This document shows, in pieces, positions 46,400 to 60,389 of a stretch of DNA of 64,000 nt. The translations under genes and the position numbers were made by a program. The stretch covers positions 118,415 through 182,414 of the forward strand of contig JALNQF010000080.1 in NCBI GenBank assembly GCA_028456385.1. Reading direction: 5' to 3'. The notes under the pieces were generated by a model. That model saw only the letters and a program-made list of their open reading frames with translations. It did not search any database and was not told the DNA's origin. Origin of the DNA: Ophiosphaerella korrae. Taxonomy: Eukaryota > Ascomycota > Dothideomycetes > Pleosporales > Phaeosphaeriaceae. The number at the start of each line of letters is the position of its first letter. The first letter of the stretch is position 1.

Positions 46400-49300
46400 G
46401 TAGCTACCTATAAGCTCGCGATAGAGAAATACTAAGCTATAAAAGATACCTAGGTATTGCGAATAGTATACCTTAGAGCTCTAAGCGCCTAGGTAAACGC
46501 TATAGTTAATCTAAGCTATTTAGTAATAGCTAAAATAACTTTACTTGTAAATAACAAAGCTATATTATAAGAGCTTATCTAAACGCTAAAGAGCTTACTA
46601 GCCTTATCTAATACTAGCGCTAGTAATCTTATTTAAGCTTAATACTAAGCCTATCTATAGAAGGCTTGCTAAGGACACTAATTACTAGAGCTCTAGTATA
46701 ATAAGTAGCTACGCCTATATTAGTATATAATTGCGTACGATATTATAGAGGTAATAGGCGAGCTTATAGTATAAGATTTCCTAGAGGCGTTAACGCTAAA
46801 GCTAGCTCTAGACTAGGCTTAGATAATAAGCTAATTAGTAATCTAGAGCTTAGTCCTTAGCTTAAAGGTACTTACGCTAAAGTAAATTAGTAGTATCTAC
46901 TTAGCTCTATTATAGGAGTATAAGCTCTAAACTACTAATTAAGGAGCTAGCGTATTTATAACATTTAGAGGATCTAAGCTATAAGTATTAAGCTCTAACT
47001 TAAAATATAACTACCTATATAGCTAAGCTTACTACTAGAAGCTATAAGATTATAGATAGATATAAGTAGCGCTTATAAGTAGTCTATTTAAAATAGACAA
47101 TAATAGAAAGGCGAAAATATAGGCTTATTTAGATAAGCTACGCTTTATAGTAGTTAAAACCCTAGTAACTTAAAAGTAAGCTAGTCCCTTTTAGGAACTA
47201 GTTAAAGCTAGCTTAGAGTTAGTTAAATTAAAAGCTCTAGCCTATCTAGGCTAGCTAAACGTAGCACTTATTAACCTAGGTATATTTATTAACTTAGGTA
47301 TACTTATTAACTTAGGTAAACTTATTAAGCTTACTCCTAGAGCCTACTTAACGCTAGATTTTAATACTTACTTACTCTCTAAAAGTACTATACTTAATAA
47401 TAGAGCTACTTTCTACTTAGTTAACTTAATAAGTCTTATAAAACTAGGCTCCTTTATAAGAGTAAAAAGAATAAGCTATGTAGAAGTAAGTATATAAGCG
47501 TTTCTAATACTTAGTAAAGGTACTTAAATTTTTAAGAACGCTCTAAATAGTACTTATAGTAAGTATATAGAAAATCTTATACTTTATAAAGTAGTAGTAG
47601 TTAAAGGATTTTATATTAATATAGTATCTAAAGCTTAATTATAGTAAGCTAGAGCCTAGTATTAAGGTTTTAACGTAACTCTAAGAGTAAGAACGCTAGT
47701 AGAGAGTATTGTACTAGCGACGCTAATACGTAAATATAACCTTACTTTTATTAAATACAAGCCTATTACGTTTTATCTAACTATTATAAGTGTAACTTAA
47801 AGTAACTAGTAGCTTAACTTATAGCGTATAACGCCTAGAAGTAACTTAGAGGAGCTTTAGTACGCTAGAGCCAGTTATCTTAGACTAGAAGTACTACGAG
47901 CGCTAGTAACAAGCGCGAGAAACGTACGTATTAATAGGATAGCGCGCATTAAGTATAAGTATTACTTAATAGTATACGCTAAGTAAGTTATCTTAAGGTA
48001 GCCTAGAGAGAGAGCTCTACGCTTATACTAGCGAGTAGCGTAAAACCTATTTAATATACCTACTAGTTGCTTTAGAGAAGTTTAGACTATACTACTTAAG
48101 TATAAATATAGTAGTAAGCTCTATACCTACCTATTACAAGGTAAATCTTTCTAAAAAATAATAAAAGTATTTAAAAGCTTTATAAAGCTACTATAGACGC
48201 GCTATAAGCTCTATATATATATAATCTAGTAAGATAATAAAGTAGTAATACTCTTATAAAGAGGTAAGATTCGCTTCTAGATTTAGACTAAATAAGAAGG
48301 GATTATAATTAAGAGCTCTCTAGTATATATACACGAGCTAAATAAAGGACCTAAGAGAGCTAGTTAAGAAATAATAATAAAAATAATTAAGATAAAGATA
48401 AGTACTAACCTACTAAAATAGCTCTAGCTAGAGATAGTAGAAGTAGCTACGTAGCTATATAATATAAGCCTAAGCTACGCTTATAATATATAAGCTCCTA
48501 ATATAGTACTTAATAGCTAGTTTAGATAGTACTTTAGATACTATTAGCTTAAGTAAGTAAGAGCTACTATAGTAAACCTTTAGCTAGATTAGAGTAGAGT
48601 ATATACTTATAGCTACTACGTATATCTACTTAATAAGGAGTAAGTAGCTAGGCGTAATAAGAGAGGCTTTAAAATAAGCCCTTAGGGCTATATTAGATAT
48701 CTAGTAGGATATAGAGTATCTAATATATATAGGATATAGGTCCTAGAATTAGATTAGGTAATTATAACGTATAATATAATATTTAATAAGTAGCTCTTTT
48801 ATAACAAGAGGAGTAAAGCTTATTAAGAGCTCTTAAAGCTAGAGATTTAAAAACTTATTAACGTATTATATAAAGATATAGCGCGTAATATAAAAGAGAC
48901 CTAAAATAATATATATAACTAGCTTTATAAAGTAGCTTAAATCCTAGAAGGTAACTAGTAAGGCGAGCACCTAGAGTAAAATCTAGGGAGTAGAGCTTTA
49001 CGTAATACTAAAAGCTAGGCTAGCTAGCTAGCTATCTTAGTAGAATAAGGAGTAAATCTTATATAGGTAGTAAGCTTAGCTAGTAAACTATATAGAATCT
49101 ATATAGAGTAACCTAAGCTTAGTAGCCTTTAAACTCTAGAGTAAATACTTAAACCTAAAGGAGTTTAGTATATAGGTACTAATATTAATTATAGAAATTA
49201 ATATAGTAAAGTATCTAAAAGCTCCTAGGAATTATAATTAACTAGAGAAGTAAGCGCCTTAGAGTAGCTAATAGATAAGAGTTCGACTTATTAAATAGCT

Positions 49301-51330
49301 ACTTATTAAACTACCTCTCTTTAAGTAGCTATAGCTTCTATAGCTCTAAATAATATAGATACTATCCTTTATAAAGTAGCTGTATCTTATATAGCTCTAA
49401 ATAATATAGTTAGAGCTTATTAGTAGCGTACACGCTAGTAATAGCTAGCGCTAACGCGATTAAGCTAAAAACTCTAAAATAACAAGCTAGATAATAGCGC
49501 TAAAAGCTTAAGCGCTTACTTATTATTATATAAACTAGAGTAGAGTAAATAGAGTAGTATACTAGATAAGCTACTCTTATAAGTACTAATAGACTATAAC
49601 CTAAATATAGAGCTCGCTGTAGTAAACGCTATAATTGTAGTAGCTACTTAGCTTAAGCTATAGCTTTAGCTATAGCTATAAGCTTATCTATATTAAGATA
49701 AGCTACTACTACTACTATAGAATTAGAAGTACCTATATACGTACCTATATAGGTAGCTCTTTAAATAAGTAGCTTAGAAAGAGATCGATACGCTACTAGT
49801 AGCTAGTACCTAGGAGGAGATAGAGCGCTCGTAATTAAGCAATTAGCTACTACCTCTAAAGTAGGTTTTTATATACAAACTTAACTAAGATAGCTACTTT
49901 CTTAAGTATAAAGCTTAGATTGTAGTACGTAGAGACTTCTAAATAATTAATTTAATATAATTAACTTACGCTACTACGTTAGTAGCGCGCTCGTTTTAAA
50001 CTATAATAGTAATTACAGCTAAGTTTAACCTAGAAGTAGCTTAGTATAACATTATTAGAGCTTTCCTCTACGCATATAGAGATTATTAACTAGTAGTTAT
50101 CTATAAGCTCCTAGATAGGTTTAAAGTAGCTAGTAAGTACGTTAAGCTTAATTAAGCGCTATATAGCCTTAAAGACTTACTACTCCTTTAGTATAAGGAG
50201 CTCTTAAGAACGCTTAAATAAGCTAGTCTTATAGTCTTAAAAGAAGAGCTATGCTTATTCTATAATAAGGAGCGTAAAATACTCTTTCTCTTCTACGTTA
50301 ACAATATATTAGTAATATATTACAAAATCTACTAATTAGAAGCTTACTAAATTATTAAAAGAATTAAACAAGCATATAATATAGAAGACAAAGGCCTAGT
50401 AAGCTAGTTCCTAGGCGTATAAGTAATATAGAGTTAGCTAGATAGGACTATTACGCTTGTTTATAATAAGTATATTAACAAGATAGTAAAAAAGTTTAAT
50501 CTTGTAAGCTCTATAAGCTTTCTAATAACTCTATTACTAGTAGAAAAGCTATAGCTAAGTAAAGGAGAGGCCTTAAAGTATAAAATCAAGGACTACTAAG
50601 AGTAAGTAGAATCTATCTTGTATATAGCAATAATAGTGTAACTAGACGTTATATTTATAGCTACTAAGCTCTCTTAATATCTTATAAATCTAAGCTAAAA
50701 GTATTTTAAAGTAGTAAACTAAGTTATTATTTACTTATATAGAACTTAGTACCTATTAGTCTAGTATAGTAAGTAGTAAGATAGCTAGTAGTAAGATAGT
50801 AAGTAGTAAGATAGTAAGTAGCAAGGTACTAAGCTACTTATATGTAGAGACGCATTGTTTACTAATAATCTAGTAACGCGCTACTTATCTTATAGCTATA
50901 TTATAATACTCTTTAGTAGAGTAGTAATATAGAAAGTAGTATAATAAGCTATAGTAACTACTTCTACTACTAAAGCTAAGCTACTTATACTTAAGTACGT
51001 AAGTAAAGAAGTAATAGTACTAAAAAGGCTCTTTTAAAAGCTTATATTAGACCTAGAAGCTACTTAGATAATTTTCTATAATAATTAGTAAATAATTAGA
51101 CTTGTTATAAGTAAAAATAAGAGAGTAACAACGCGCTTATATTACGTAGATATATAGAATATATAGCTAAGATAAAAGTACGCTAGAAGCTTATTTTAAG
51201 TCTCTTATATACTAACAAGTAAGATACTAGTAGATAGCCTAACTAAGTACTTCCTAGAGTAGTAATTTAAGAGATTTAAAGCTTACCTTAACTTTAAAGA
51301 TATATAAGCTAAGCTTAAGTTATAAAAATT
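46400..51330 (+). pseudogene. Copia gag-pol remnant
   Basis: The clearest part is RT near 50090-50480: KLN, ALYSLKD, YKELLRTLK, LFYNKERKILFLFYVNNIL (YVDD in intact elements; both Asp codons now Asn, 50300-50305), IEDKGLVS and FLGV. RNase H near 50840-51310 reads TTSTTKAKLLILKYVSKEVI, LVISKNKRVTTRL and TSKILVDSLTKYF, the typical Copia end. Gag, protease and integrase presumably fill 46400-49800 but individual motifs are too mutated to place. Many TAG/TAA stops. Confidence 0.8.
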
Positions 51331-52150
51331 ATAAAAGTAGAGTATAGAGTATATAAAGAAGTCTTTAAATTAGAGCGCTAAAGTGTAGTACTAAAATATA
51401 GAGTTAAAGCTTAGAGCTAAGCTTAAAATAAGGTATCTATTTAAAATATAAGATTAATAAACTTACTAAGAAGCGCCTTTACGTGTAGATAATACGTAAA
51501 AGCCTCTTTAGCTTAAGTATTTCTAGCTAGTAAAGTAGTAACTACTTCTATTATAATAGTAGCCTTAGCGAGCGTAGTAGTAGTAAGATTATAGGTAGAG
51601 GTAGGAGTAGTAGTAGTAGTAAGTATAAGTATAGGCGTAAGCTAAAGTAGAAGTAGAGGTAAGAGTAGTAAAAGAGTCTAAGAACTTAGAGTCTCTTCTA
51701 TAACCTTACTAAGTAGTATATAGAAAGTCTTTTAGAGAGCCTTAAGCTCTCTCTCTAGAGCCTTATAGGCCTAGGTAGTAATAAGAGTAATAGTAGCGTA
51801 GTAAGTAATTTTAAAGCTATAATATAAGTTAGTTAACTAATATTAGATAAAGAGCTAGAGTAGCTCTTAAAGTAGTAAATTAAAGAGCTAGAGTAAAATT
51901 TTTAAATTAACTTATATAAGAACGTAGCTATAGCTACTAGTAGTATAGCGTATATAATACTAAACTTCTTCTCTAAGAGAGTTATAGTAGCTCCTATTAG
52001 AGTAGCCTACTAACGCGCTATAAGTATAGTAGAGGTAGAGCTCTTTATAAAGAGTACTTATAACCCTTTTAAGAGAAGAAGTATAAGAAAGTAGAGGTAA
52101 GGGCGTTTATAGTACTAGAGTCTTTTTAGTATACTTTTTTTTCTTCTTCT

Positions 52151-52189
<39 letters not shown>

Positions 52190-52520
52190 CTTTAGAGGTA
52201 GTATAGGAGCAAGATATATAAGTATAAGTAGCTTTCTTAGCTTTACTCTATAAGAACAAGTTAGTATAATAATTGCTAATATAAAAAGTAAGCTTTAAAA
52301 GCTTTAAAAATAGTAACTTATAATAGCTATAATAATAGTTACTAAAGAGTTTATAAGGCTAAAAAAACTCTAAATATACTACGCGTAGCGTATAAGTACT
52401 TAGTACCTACGTATAAGCCTAAAATAAATAGAATTATAGGTAAAGTTATTTTTAACTAAGTTTAGATAACTACTATAATACTTATTAAATAGCTCTACTA
52501 TATAGCTTACCTAGAAAGTA
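51331..52520. other. Copia 3' region between pol and LTR, with TAG microsatellite
   Basis: About 1.2 kb with no recognised domain. Contains a (TAG)n run at about 52152-52190 and purine-rich GGTAGAGGTAGGAGTAGTAG stretches near 51590-51650. Longer than a usual Copia 3' UTR. Confidence 0.5.
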
Positions 52521-52685
52521 TATTATAAGTTAGAGCTCTACTCTATATAATTTAAGTAAGCCTATAGTAGTAAGTAAGCTATATAAGCTATTTAAGCTAC
52601 TCTACTATATATAAGTAGCCTAGCTTAGATAGCTCTTTAATTAATAATTATCTCCTACTTATTCCTAAGCTTATATCTTACAACA
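52521..52685 (+). repeat. Copia 3' LTR
   Basis: 165 bp ending CTTACAACA, the least mutated terminus of this family in the window. Preceded by a short purine stretch AGAAAG. Confidence 0.88.
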
Positions 52686-52690
52686 CTTTT

Positions 52691-55600
52691 TCTTTTATCT
52701 TACTAAATCTATAGTTCTTCTAGATTAGTTCTATAGTTTATATAATCTCTAAGTACTTATATACTAGGTTATTATAGTATTATTATATAATTACTTCTTA
52801 TAATTCTTTTAAAACCTTGTTTATAATCCTAACTAGGTTATTAATTTCTTACTCCTCTACTAGTCGTATATTTAGTACTAGGTATCCTTATCTATTATCT
52901 TAGAGTATAGCTTCTTCTACTACTTATCTCTTTCCTACAATATTATATCTTTAGCTAAGCGTGTCTACTTAGCTATTTTCCTTACTTAGTACGTACTAGA
53001 TCTTAAATTTATACTATCCTAGTAGTTCTAACTATTATATCTACTTATCTTTTAACTTCTTACTTATTATAAAGTATATTAGGTTCTTATAATCTATCTT
53101 AATAATTACTTCTATTATACTTTTAGTATATACTCTTTAATATTTAAGTATATTAACTATTATAAGTAGCTCTTTATTATATATATTATATCTTTCCTCT
53201 TATTCTATAAACTTCTCTAAGTAGTATATAATTAGATACTATTTCCCTTTATACTCTTGTAGCGCTATTACTCTATAAGCTAGATTAGATATATTTATTT
53301 TAATAACTAGGGTCTTGTTACTATAAAATTACTTTAGAACTAGTAGTATAATATAAGCTTACTTAAGTTCCTTATAAGCTTATTTCTACTCTACTCTCTA
53401 TTCTTATATTATATTCTTTCTTATAAGCTTTATAAGTAGTAGTACTTTCTTTAAAAATCTTTCTATAAAGTATTAGTTAAAGTTAATAAATCTTAGGAAC
53501 GATTATATATCTTTAACTATCTTAGGTTCTTTCTATTCTTTTATTACTTTAATCTTTTCTTAGCTTATTTTAACTTTGTTAATACCTATTATATATCTTA
53601 GGAACTTTACTTCTATCTTATACTATTTATACTTCTCTAGCTTTAGTTATAAGTTATATTAGTCTAAGTACTATAGTACTATTATTACTTACTCTACGTA
53701 CTTACCTTCTTCTTTAGAATATATTAGTATATTATCTAGGTAAGCTATAATAAACTTATCTAAGTATTCTTATAATATATTATTAATTAGTCTTTAGAAC
53801 GTTACTAGTATATTTATTAGTCTAAAAGGTATTACTATATACTTATAATATCTATAGCATATTTAGAACGCTATCTTTTACTCTTTACCTACCTTAATTC
53901 TTATTAGGTAGTATCTATCTTTTAGGTCTAGCTTTATAAAAATCTTAGCTTAGCTTAGCCTATCTTAGAGTTTATCTATATTTAGTAGTAGGTAGTAGTC
54001 TTTTACTATAATATTATTTAGTTTTTAGTAGTTTACGTATATTCTTAGTAGTCCTTTTTTCTTTAGTATAAAGAGAATTAGAAATCTATAACAAGGGTTC
54101 GTTAAACACTTAAGACTCTTGTAAACTCTAGTACAAGTTAAGGGTAGGGCTAATATACTAAAGATTATAATATTATATAGTTATAATCTAAAGTAAAGCT
54201 AGTACGCTATATAGGCGTATAAAAGGCTTAATACTTATAAAGAGAGTAAAGTAAGTATTATTCTCTCTTAGATACTAGTAGTACTATTAAATACTATCTA
54301 TTATCCCTTTACTATCTCCTATAGCCTATAGCAAGTACTATTGTCTTCTAGCTACTTCTTAACAAAATCTTACTAATAACAAGGATTCTTGTATATATCT
54401 TTTCTTTAGGTCTCTATTTAGTCTTTCTTAGAGTATTACTAATTTACTCTCTATTAATTAGTAAATAGGCCTAAAAGGTAGCTCCTTTCCTTCTTATAAC
54501 TTAATTATATAGTCCTAGAGTTAGTACTTAAGTAATACTAGTATATCTATCTCTTCTACAAATAAGTAGCTAAACTTCTTGTATTATTCTAGGATTTTAG
54601 AAGTTACGCGTTACTCCTCTACTCTTACTTCTTAGCCTAGCGCTTTACTAGTACTTATAGAGTTACTTATTCTCTCTTAATAAGTTACTATTAAAGCTAC
54701 TATCTTATATAGTACCTTCTTATCTACTATTAAATACTACTAATACGTAGGCTTAGATCTACGTACGTCTTTGTAGTTATTAAACGAGAAGTCCTAGTTT
54801 TTCTAATTAACTCTAGGATTAAACTCTTATAGCTATAGGAGTCCTAGTATAATGTCTTTATTAGCTAAAACTAATATATCTAGAGTAATCCTTATACTAT
54901 ATCCTTAAATAATAATCTCTATAGTTACCTTATTACTAACTATTAGGTTTCCTAGTATTAGTTATCTATTCGCGACGTAGATTAGATATAGTATCTTCTT
55001 TACTTATAGTTAGAGTCTTACTTATTCTACTACTTCTAGTGTAATTAGGTTTATAAATAACCTTAAATCTACTAATACTTTTATTTCTTCTCCTCTTATC
55101 TTTACTAGGAGTTTAATAAGTCTTTTAGTATTAATAGTATTATAGCTTCTAGATATATATTTAGTATTAGCTATTTACTTAAAAAAGACTTAATCTTATA
55201 ATCTTTATTTATCTTTTACTAAAATCTTTAGAGTATCTTAATCTCTTTATATTATTTATACTTCTCTAGCGTATAGGTTTACTAGATTAGATTAATATAT
55301 TAGTTATTTACAAGTATCTTACTTATATTTACTTCTTCTTTAGTTATACCTAGAAAGTACTCTACTTCCTACTTATTTTATAGGTATTATTTATATTTTA
55401 CGTTTATATACTCTTCTTAGTTCTATTTATATCTAGATCTCTTATAAAGGAAATATCTAGATCTTATCTTATTAGAATAGTAAGTAAAGTAGTTATTATA
55501 GTAATATCCTATCTATAATAGTAGTAGATAGTTTAGGTTATATAAGTATAGCTAGTATTATAGTTCTTATATTAATACTAGATCTATAATAATTAGCGCC

Positions 55601-57049
55601 TAATTATTATTTATATATAATAATTTATATTACTAGGTTTACTTTACTTTACGTATCTAGTATTCTTTATCTTACTATTCTTTTACTAAGTAGTAGCTAT
55701 CTACTAGTCTCTAGATTTCTTTTATAAATATATCTTGTACCTTAGTATTCTTTTACTTTAGCTCTAGTATTCTAGGTACTATTTTATATTTAGAGGTCTT
55801 AGGCTCTTAGTTTTTTTTCTTATTCTTGTCCTAGGCTATATATACTCGCCTTCCTAGATATAGCGTTGTCTTACGCCTATACTCTACTCTTCTTTAGTAT
55901 AGCTAAAAGTATTCTAAAGTATCTATCTTATCTTATTTTTACTTTAGCTAATACCTTCTTATATAGCTTTATATTCCTAGTAGTATTTTTATAGCTTCTA
56001 CTTTATTATCTATTATAAGGTTTATTAGTTATATAGTAATCTTATAGTAGTTATATCTCTTACTTATATCTTACTACTAGAGGTTTATAGTCTTGTAATC
56101 TCTCTTCTCCTAGCTTCTTCTAGAAATTACTTTTTATTCTTCCTCTCTATCTTTATCTTACTACTTAAGTATATTAATTTATTATATAATCTTATTCTTT
56201 ACTTAGTAATTCTTTACTAGGTGCTCTATTTTACTATACTTGTAGTATTTTTAGCTTTTTACTCCTTTAGGGTTCTTATAGTAATAGTATTTTTATTTTC
56301 TTAGGTTTATATTATTAATATATATCTCGTCTAGCCTAAAGTATCTATAGCTACTCTAAACTTAGTAGTTCTTGTGTTCGTATTACTACTTATACTTAGG
56401 TCTATACTTCTTGTTTTCTATACGTAGTACTTCTACGTTCTTAGCTTCTACTATATATTTATATATATAGTTGTTAACTTAGATTACTTCTTCTATTAGG
56501 TCCTTTAACGTCTTAATTACAGCTCTACTACGTATTAGCTCGCCTTAAATATTACTCTTAAGTCTCTATTAAAATATCCTTATTAATAACTTATTATTTT
56601 ATTCTATTTATATCGCGTAGCTTTAGAACTTATTAGTGTAGTTTACTACTACCTTGTTTTGTTATAGCTACTATATTACGCACTCTACTACTACTATCTT
56701 GTTTACTAGTAGAAAGGCTTATTATACTTTGTTTTTAAACTTAATCTATTCTTTAAATATCTTGTTGTAGTTACTATTATTATTATTAAAGTATTTCTTA
56801 AGGTATAGTATAACTTATTTTTTTACCTTACCCCTTATATAAGATAATATAAGTATAGCTCTATCTTTGTCTTAAACTTAGTCTACTTTAAAGAAGAGAT
56901 TAAGTTATAAAATCTATAGCTTAAGCTTATTCTATTCTCTATAGTAAAGGTCTAGCTTAGCGACCTTAGAAGTAGTAGTATAGGTCGCTCCTATACGCTA
57001 GTTGTCTATATTTATTAACGTATTACTTATCTTAAAGGTGTTTAATATA
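52691..57049 (-). pseudogene. Element 5 gag and proximal pol
   Basis: Gag near 56550-57040 reads on the minus strand as LDLYY, ILQLNLFFKVD, DRAIL, YLKKYF and NKFQSYAI, typical of Retrotrans_gag once stops at Gln/Trp positions are allowed. A zinc-knuckle zone lies near 56220-56300. RT and RNase H remnants span about 52900-54350, interrupted by the small insertion at 54096-54378. Inactive. Confidence 0.65.
54096..54378. mobile_element. Unclassified 283-bp insertion in element 5 RT
   Basis: Absent from the collinear RT sequence of other elements and flanked by direct repeats ACAAG (54091-54095, 54379-54383). Ends read GGTTCGTTAAAC and TCTTACTAATA. It could be a solo LTR or a SINE/TRIM-like unit; it does not match the other LTRs here. 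Confidence 0.55.
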
Positions 57050-57170
57050 TTAAGACCTTAGAACTAGGTAAGAGTAATAAAGGTAAGTAACTAACTTATT
57101 TATTAACCTTGCCCGTCTTATAGAAGCTTACTTACTTTCGTTACTTTTACTTAGTTCTAAGGTCTTAATA
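57050..57170. repeat. Palindromic terminus of element 5
   Basis: 121 bp with about 42-bp inverted arms (TATTAAGACCTTAGAACTA...TAGTTCTAAGGTCTTAATA). The arms match the first 42 bp of the 415-bp LTR. The central segment is in the opposite orientation to its counterpart at 43794-43838. Abuts gag with almost no 5' leader. Confidence 0.75.
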
Positions 57171-60100
57171 AATATAAGGATATTATCTAGGTATATAAAC
57201 GTAAATATTTCTAAGTACTCTTTTAGTACTATATTAATTCTTTCTTAGAATACTACTAGTATATTTATTAATCTAAATAGTATAACTAAGTATTTAAATA
57301 GTCTATATTGTGTTCTAAAAGTAGTTTTCTATTTATCTATTTTTCTAATTCTAATCTAGTAGTAGGCGTTTTAGATATCTAGTTTAGTAAAGATTTAAGC
57401 TTTTTATAGTTTATCTTATATCTTATTAATTTATAGTATAGAGTATTAGTTCTTATTTATAACCACGTTTATCTTCTTAAAATCTATACAAGGTTATTTT
57501 TTATTTATCTCTTTCTTATCTATAAATATAAGTCTATATACTATTAAGGAGTTAGATCTTTATATTTATCTTTTCTTAGTTATATTCTAGATAAATACTC
57601 TTTTAATTTTAGATTCTTCTTCTATTTTCTTATAGACTAGGCTCTATCTTACGTTTTTTCTTTCTTCTAGTTCTATTACTAGATCCTATAGTTAGTATTC
57701 TAGAAGATAGTTATTAAGTTCTATAAGTTATTTCTCTTATTTCTTATATTCTTCTAAGAACTATCCTTTATATATAATTATATTAGCTTTTACTATATCT
57801 TTCTTAAAGTAACTAATTGTTTTTATTCTTTAATTAATCCTTAGGTTAGTTATTTATAACTATAGTCTACCTAATATTATATCTAATTTGTTATTAATTG
57901 TTATTATATCTATAACTATATTCTTAATTTCTAGTCTATCTAACTTTAGTATTAAAGGTATTGTTTTAAATTTAATAAGTTCTTAAAATAGTTTTCTTTT
58001 AATTATACTTAGTTATTAAGGGTATTTCTTTATTATATAATATATTCCTTATATTTCTATAAACTTCTTAGATATAAAGTTTATTATAGCTCTACTATAA
58101 ATTATAATTTATAATTTCTTTCTTTAGTATATACTTTCTTTTGTAATATATAGGCTTATTATACTTTCTAGCTTTTTTTACTTCGGTCTTTTTTTATATT
58201 ATCTATCTCTCTAGGGTTATTACCTTGTTTTGCGTTTTTAATTCTCTTGTTTTAGATATTTATTGTATATATATTTATACTATAGCCTTTCTTTAATATA
58301 TTCTTTTAATAGCTTAGGTCCTTGTCTAATTAATATATATTCTTTATTAGGTATCTTAACTATTTCTTAACCTTTAATTTCTTTTTTTAGGATTACCCTA
58401 GTATAGTTATTTTCTTTTTCTTGTTTTAGCTATATATAATTTAATACTTTTACTTCTCTATATAAGTAGTAGTATATATTTAAATATAATACTTATACTA
58501 TTTCTAGATATACTAGGTGTTCTAGATCTATTCTCTTATCGTCTTCTACCTAGTAACTATCTATACTAGGTCTTATTATTATTAGGATATAGTATACTAC
58601 TAGTACTTATAGTATATAGGCTTTATTAATCTATTATATTTTTCTTATAAGATACTACTACTTCTTTTATATAGGTATTCTTCTTACTATAACTATATAT
58701 TATTCTATCTATTATTAAAATATTATAAACTTTATTACTTTAAGATTGTATTCTTTCTAGTCTTTATATACTTTCTCTATACTTATAACTAGTAAGTATT
58801 TCTAAATAAATTTCTTTTCTTTATTTTATTCTACTATATCTATTATAGTATAGCTATTATAACTATATATATTTAACTAGGCGTACTCTATACTTCTTAT
58901 ATTAATTTATTTCTTATCTCTTTATAGTTCTTTAGAGGAGACTATAGTAGTCTCTTTATCTAGTATTAGTCTTTTAGCTTAGATTAATAGTATTTAGGGC
59001 TCTTTTCTTTCTAAATCTTCTATTAGTAAGTTTATTATATAGGCTATTTTTTCTAGCTATACTTTTATTCTACTTTCTTTTATTATAGCTACTCTATACT
59101 TTTATAGGAAATATCTTACTCTCTATTTACTAGAAAGATATATATAGTAGTTATTATTATAATAAAAGGTCTAATATAGTATTACTTATAATATTTCTTT
59201 ACTTTTAGCTACTTTTTCTTAAGGTTTAGCCTATACTTTAGGTACTTCTTTCTTACCCTTAGTTATCTTTAACTAGGTTTCTTTATCTTTTTTAAGATTT
59301 TTACTTTTATAGTCCTTTATAAAGTATCTTAGTTTCTTATATTTATAATATACTATATCTTTCTTTTTTAACTAATAATCTTTTATATAGTAGCCTTTCT
59401 TACTATAGTTAAAGTATATAAAGTCTTTCTTCTTCTTTTTTTTTCTATCTTTATTTATATTAAGGATTATAGGGTCTCTCTTATTATAGTTCTAGGTAGA
59501 TCTTCTTTACTTATTTTTCTTCTATTCTTAAAGATTATTATTAATTTATATTACCTATTTCTTTATAGCTTCTAGAATTCTTAGCTTTTCTATATAAATT
59601 ATTTTATACTATATTTTTAAGTTTAGTCTTTATTTAAATTATAATATTAGAGATAGTTTATTTTACTCTATCTTTTATAATAGTTATTTAAACTATAATA
59701 TATATTAAGGAATACTCTTATTTTATATAAGCTTCTTAAGCCTTTCTTTAGCTTATTAGGAAATATCTATATCTCTAAACGCTACTCTTATTTATCTTAT
59801 AAAGTATTTATAACTTCTAAAGATAACTTTAGTTTTATCCTTTTAGTTTATCTAAGTATATATTATATAATCTATCTAGTAAAGCTTAAACTATCTTATT
59901 ATATCTCTTTTAAAGTATATTGTAATATATATTACTTTTTTATCTTCTTTATTAAAATATAGTACTTATATATTAATCTAAAGTTATATTAATACTATAA
60001 AAGGTTTTAGTTTCTCTTTTTTTCTATTAAACTTTTTAAGTATAAGTATTTTTCGTAGTTTCTTTATTATACTTATCTCTAGTCTTTAGGTAATTAGTTC

Positions 60101-60340
60101 TATTTAATTTTATCCTTTAATAATAGCTTTAATTTAGGCTTTATTTTACTTTACATATTCTTAGAGTTCTTTATTTTAGGTTTCTAAAGCGTTAATTACT
60201 ATCTTTATATCTTCTTTTTCTAAAATTCAGTTATTTAGATAGTCCTTAATTTACTTCTATATAGTATTATCTAATTTATAACTACTTATAAGTACCTTAG
60301 CTCTTTTCTTAGTTAAGCTTTCTACTATCGTATTAGCTAG
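57171..60340 (-). pseudogene. Element 4 gag and proximal pol
   Basis: Continues the frame order interrupted at 43751. The RT box reads YLDN near 57179-57200, followed upstream on the minus strand by protease and gag with zinc-knuckle remnants near 59320-59420 (Cys to Tyr). Not functional. Confidence 0.75.
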
Positions 60341-60389
60341 ACTATACGCTACTTTCGCTTTACTTCTTATAATAACCAAATTAGCAAGG

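Larger units (their letters stand above)
46005..52685 (+). mobile_element. Copia element nested in Gypsy element 5
   Basis: 6681 bp on the + strand. The 165-bp LTRs (46005-46169, 52521-52685) start TATTATAAG and end ATAATA or ACAACA (originally TGTTGTAAG...CTTACAACA). Flanks CTTTC (46000-46004) and CTTTT (52686-52690) fit a TSD with one C-to-T change. RT and RNase H are typical Ty1/Copia. Confidence 0.85.
43752..57170 (-). mobile_element. Gypsy element 5 (distinct family), nested in element 4
   Basis: Inserted in element 4 with TSD AATAT (43747-43751 and 57171-57175). Minus-strand Gypsy gag-pol remnants, about 6.7 kb after removing the Copia element. The left (3') LTR is 415 bp and starts TGTTAAGACC. 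A polypurine tract (minus AGAAAGGGGGATAG) adjoins it at 44167-44180. The right end lacks a full LTR and instead has a 121-bp palindromic unit (57050-57170). Confidence 0.82.
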
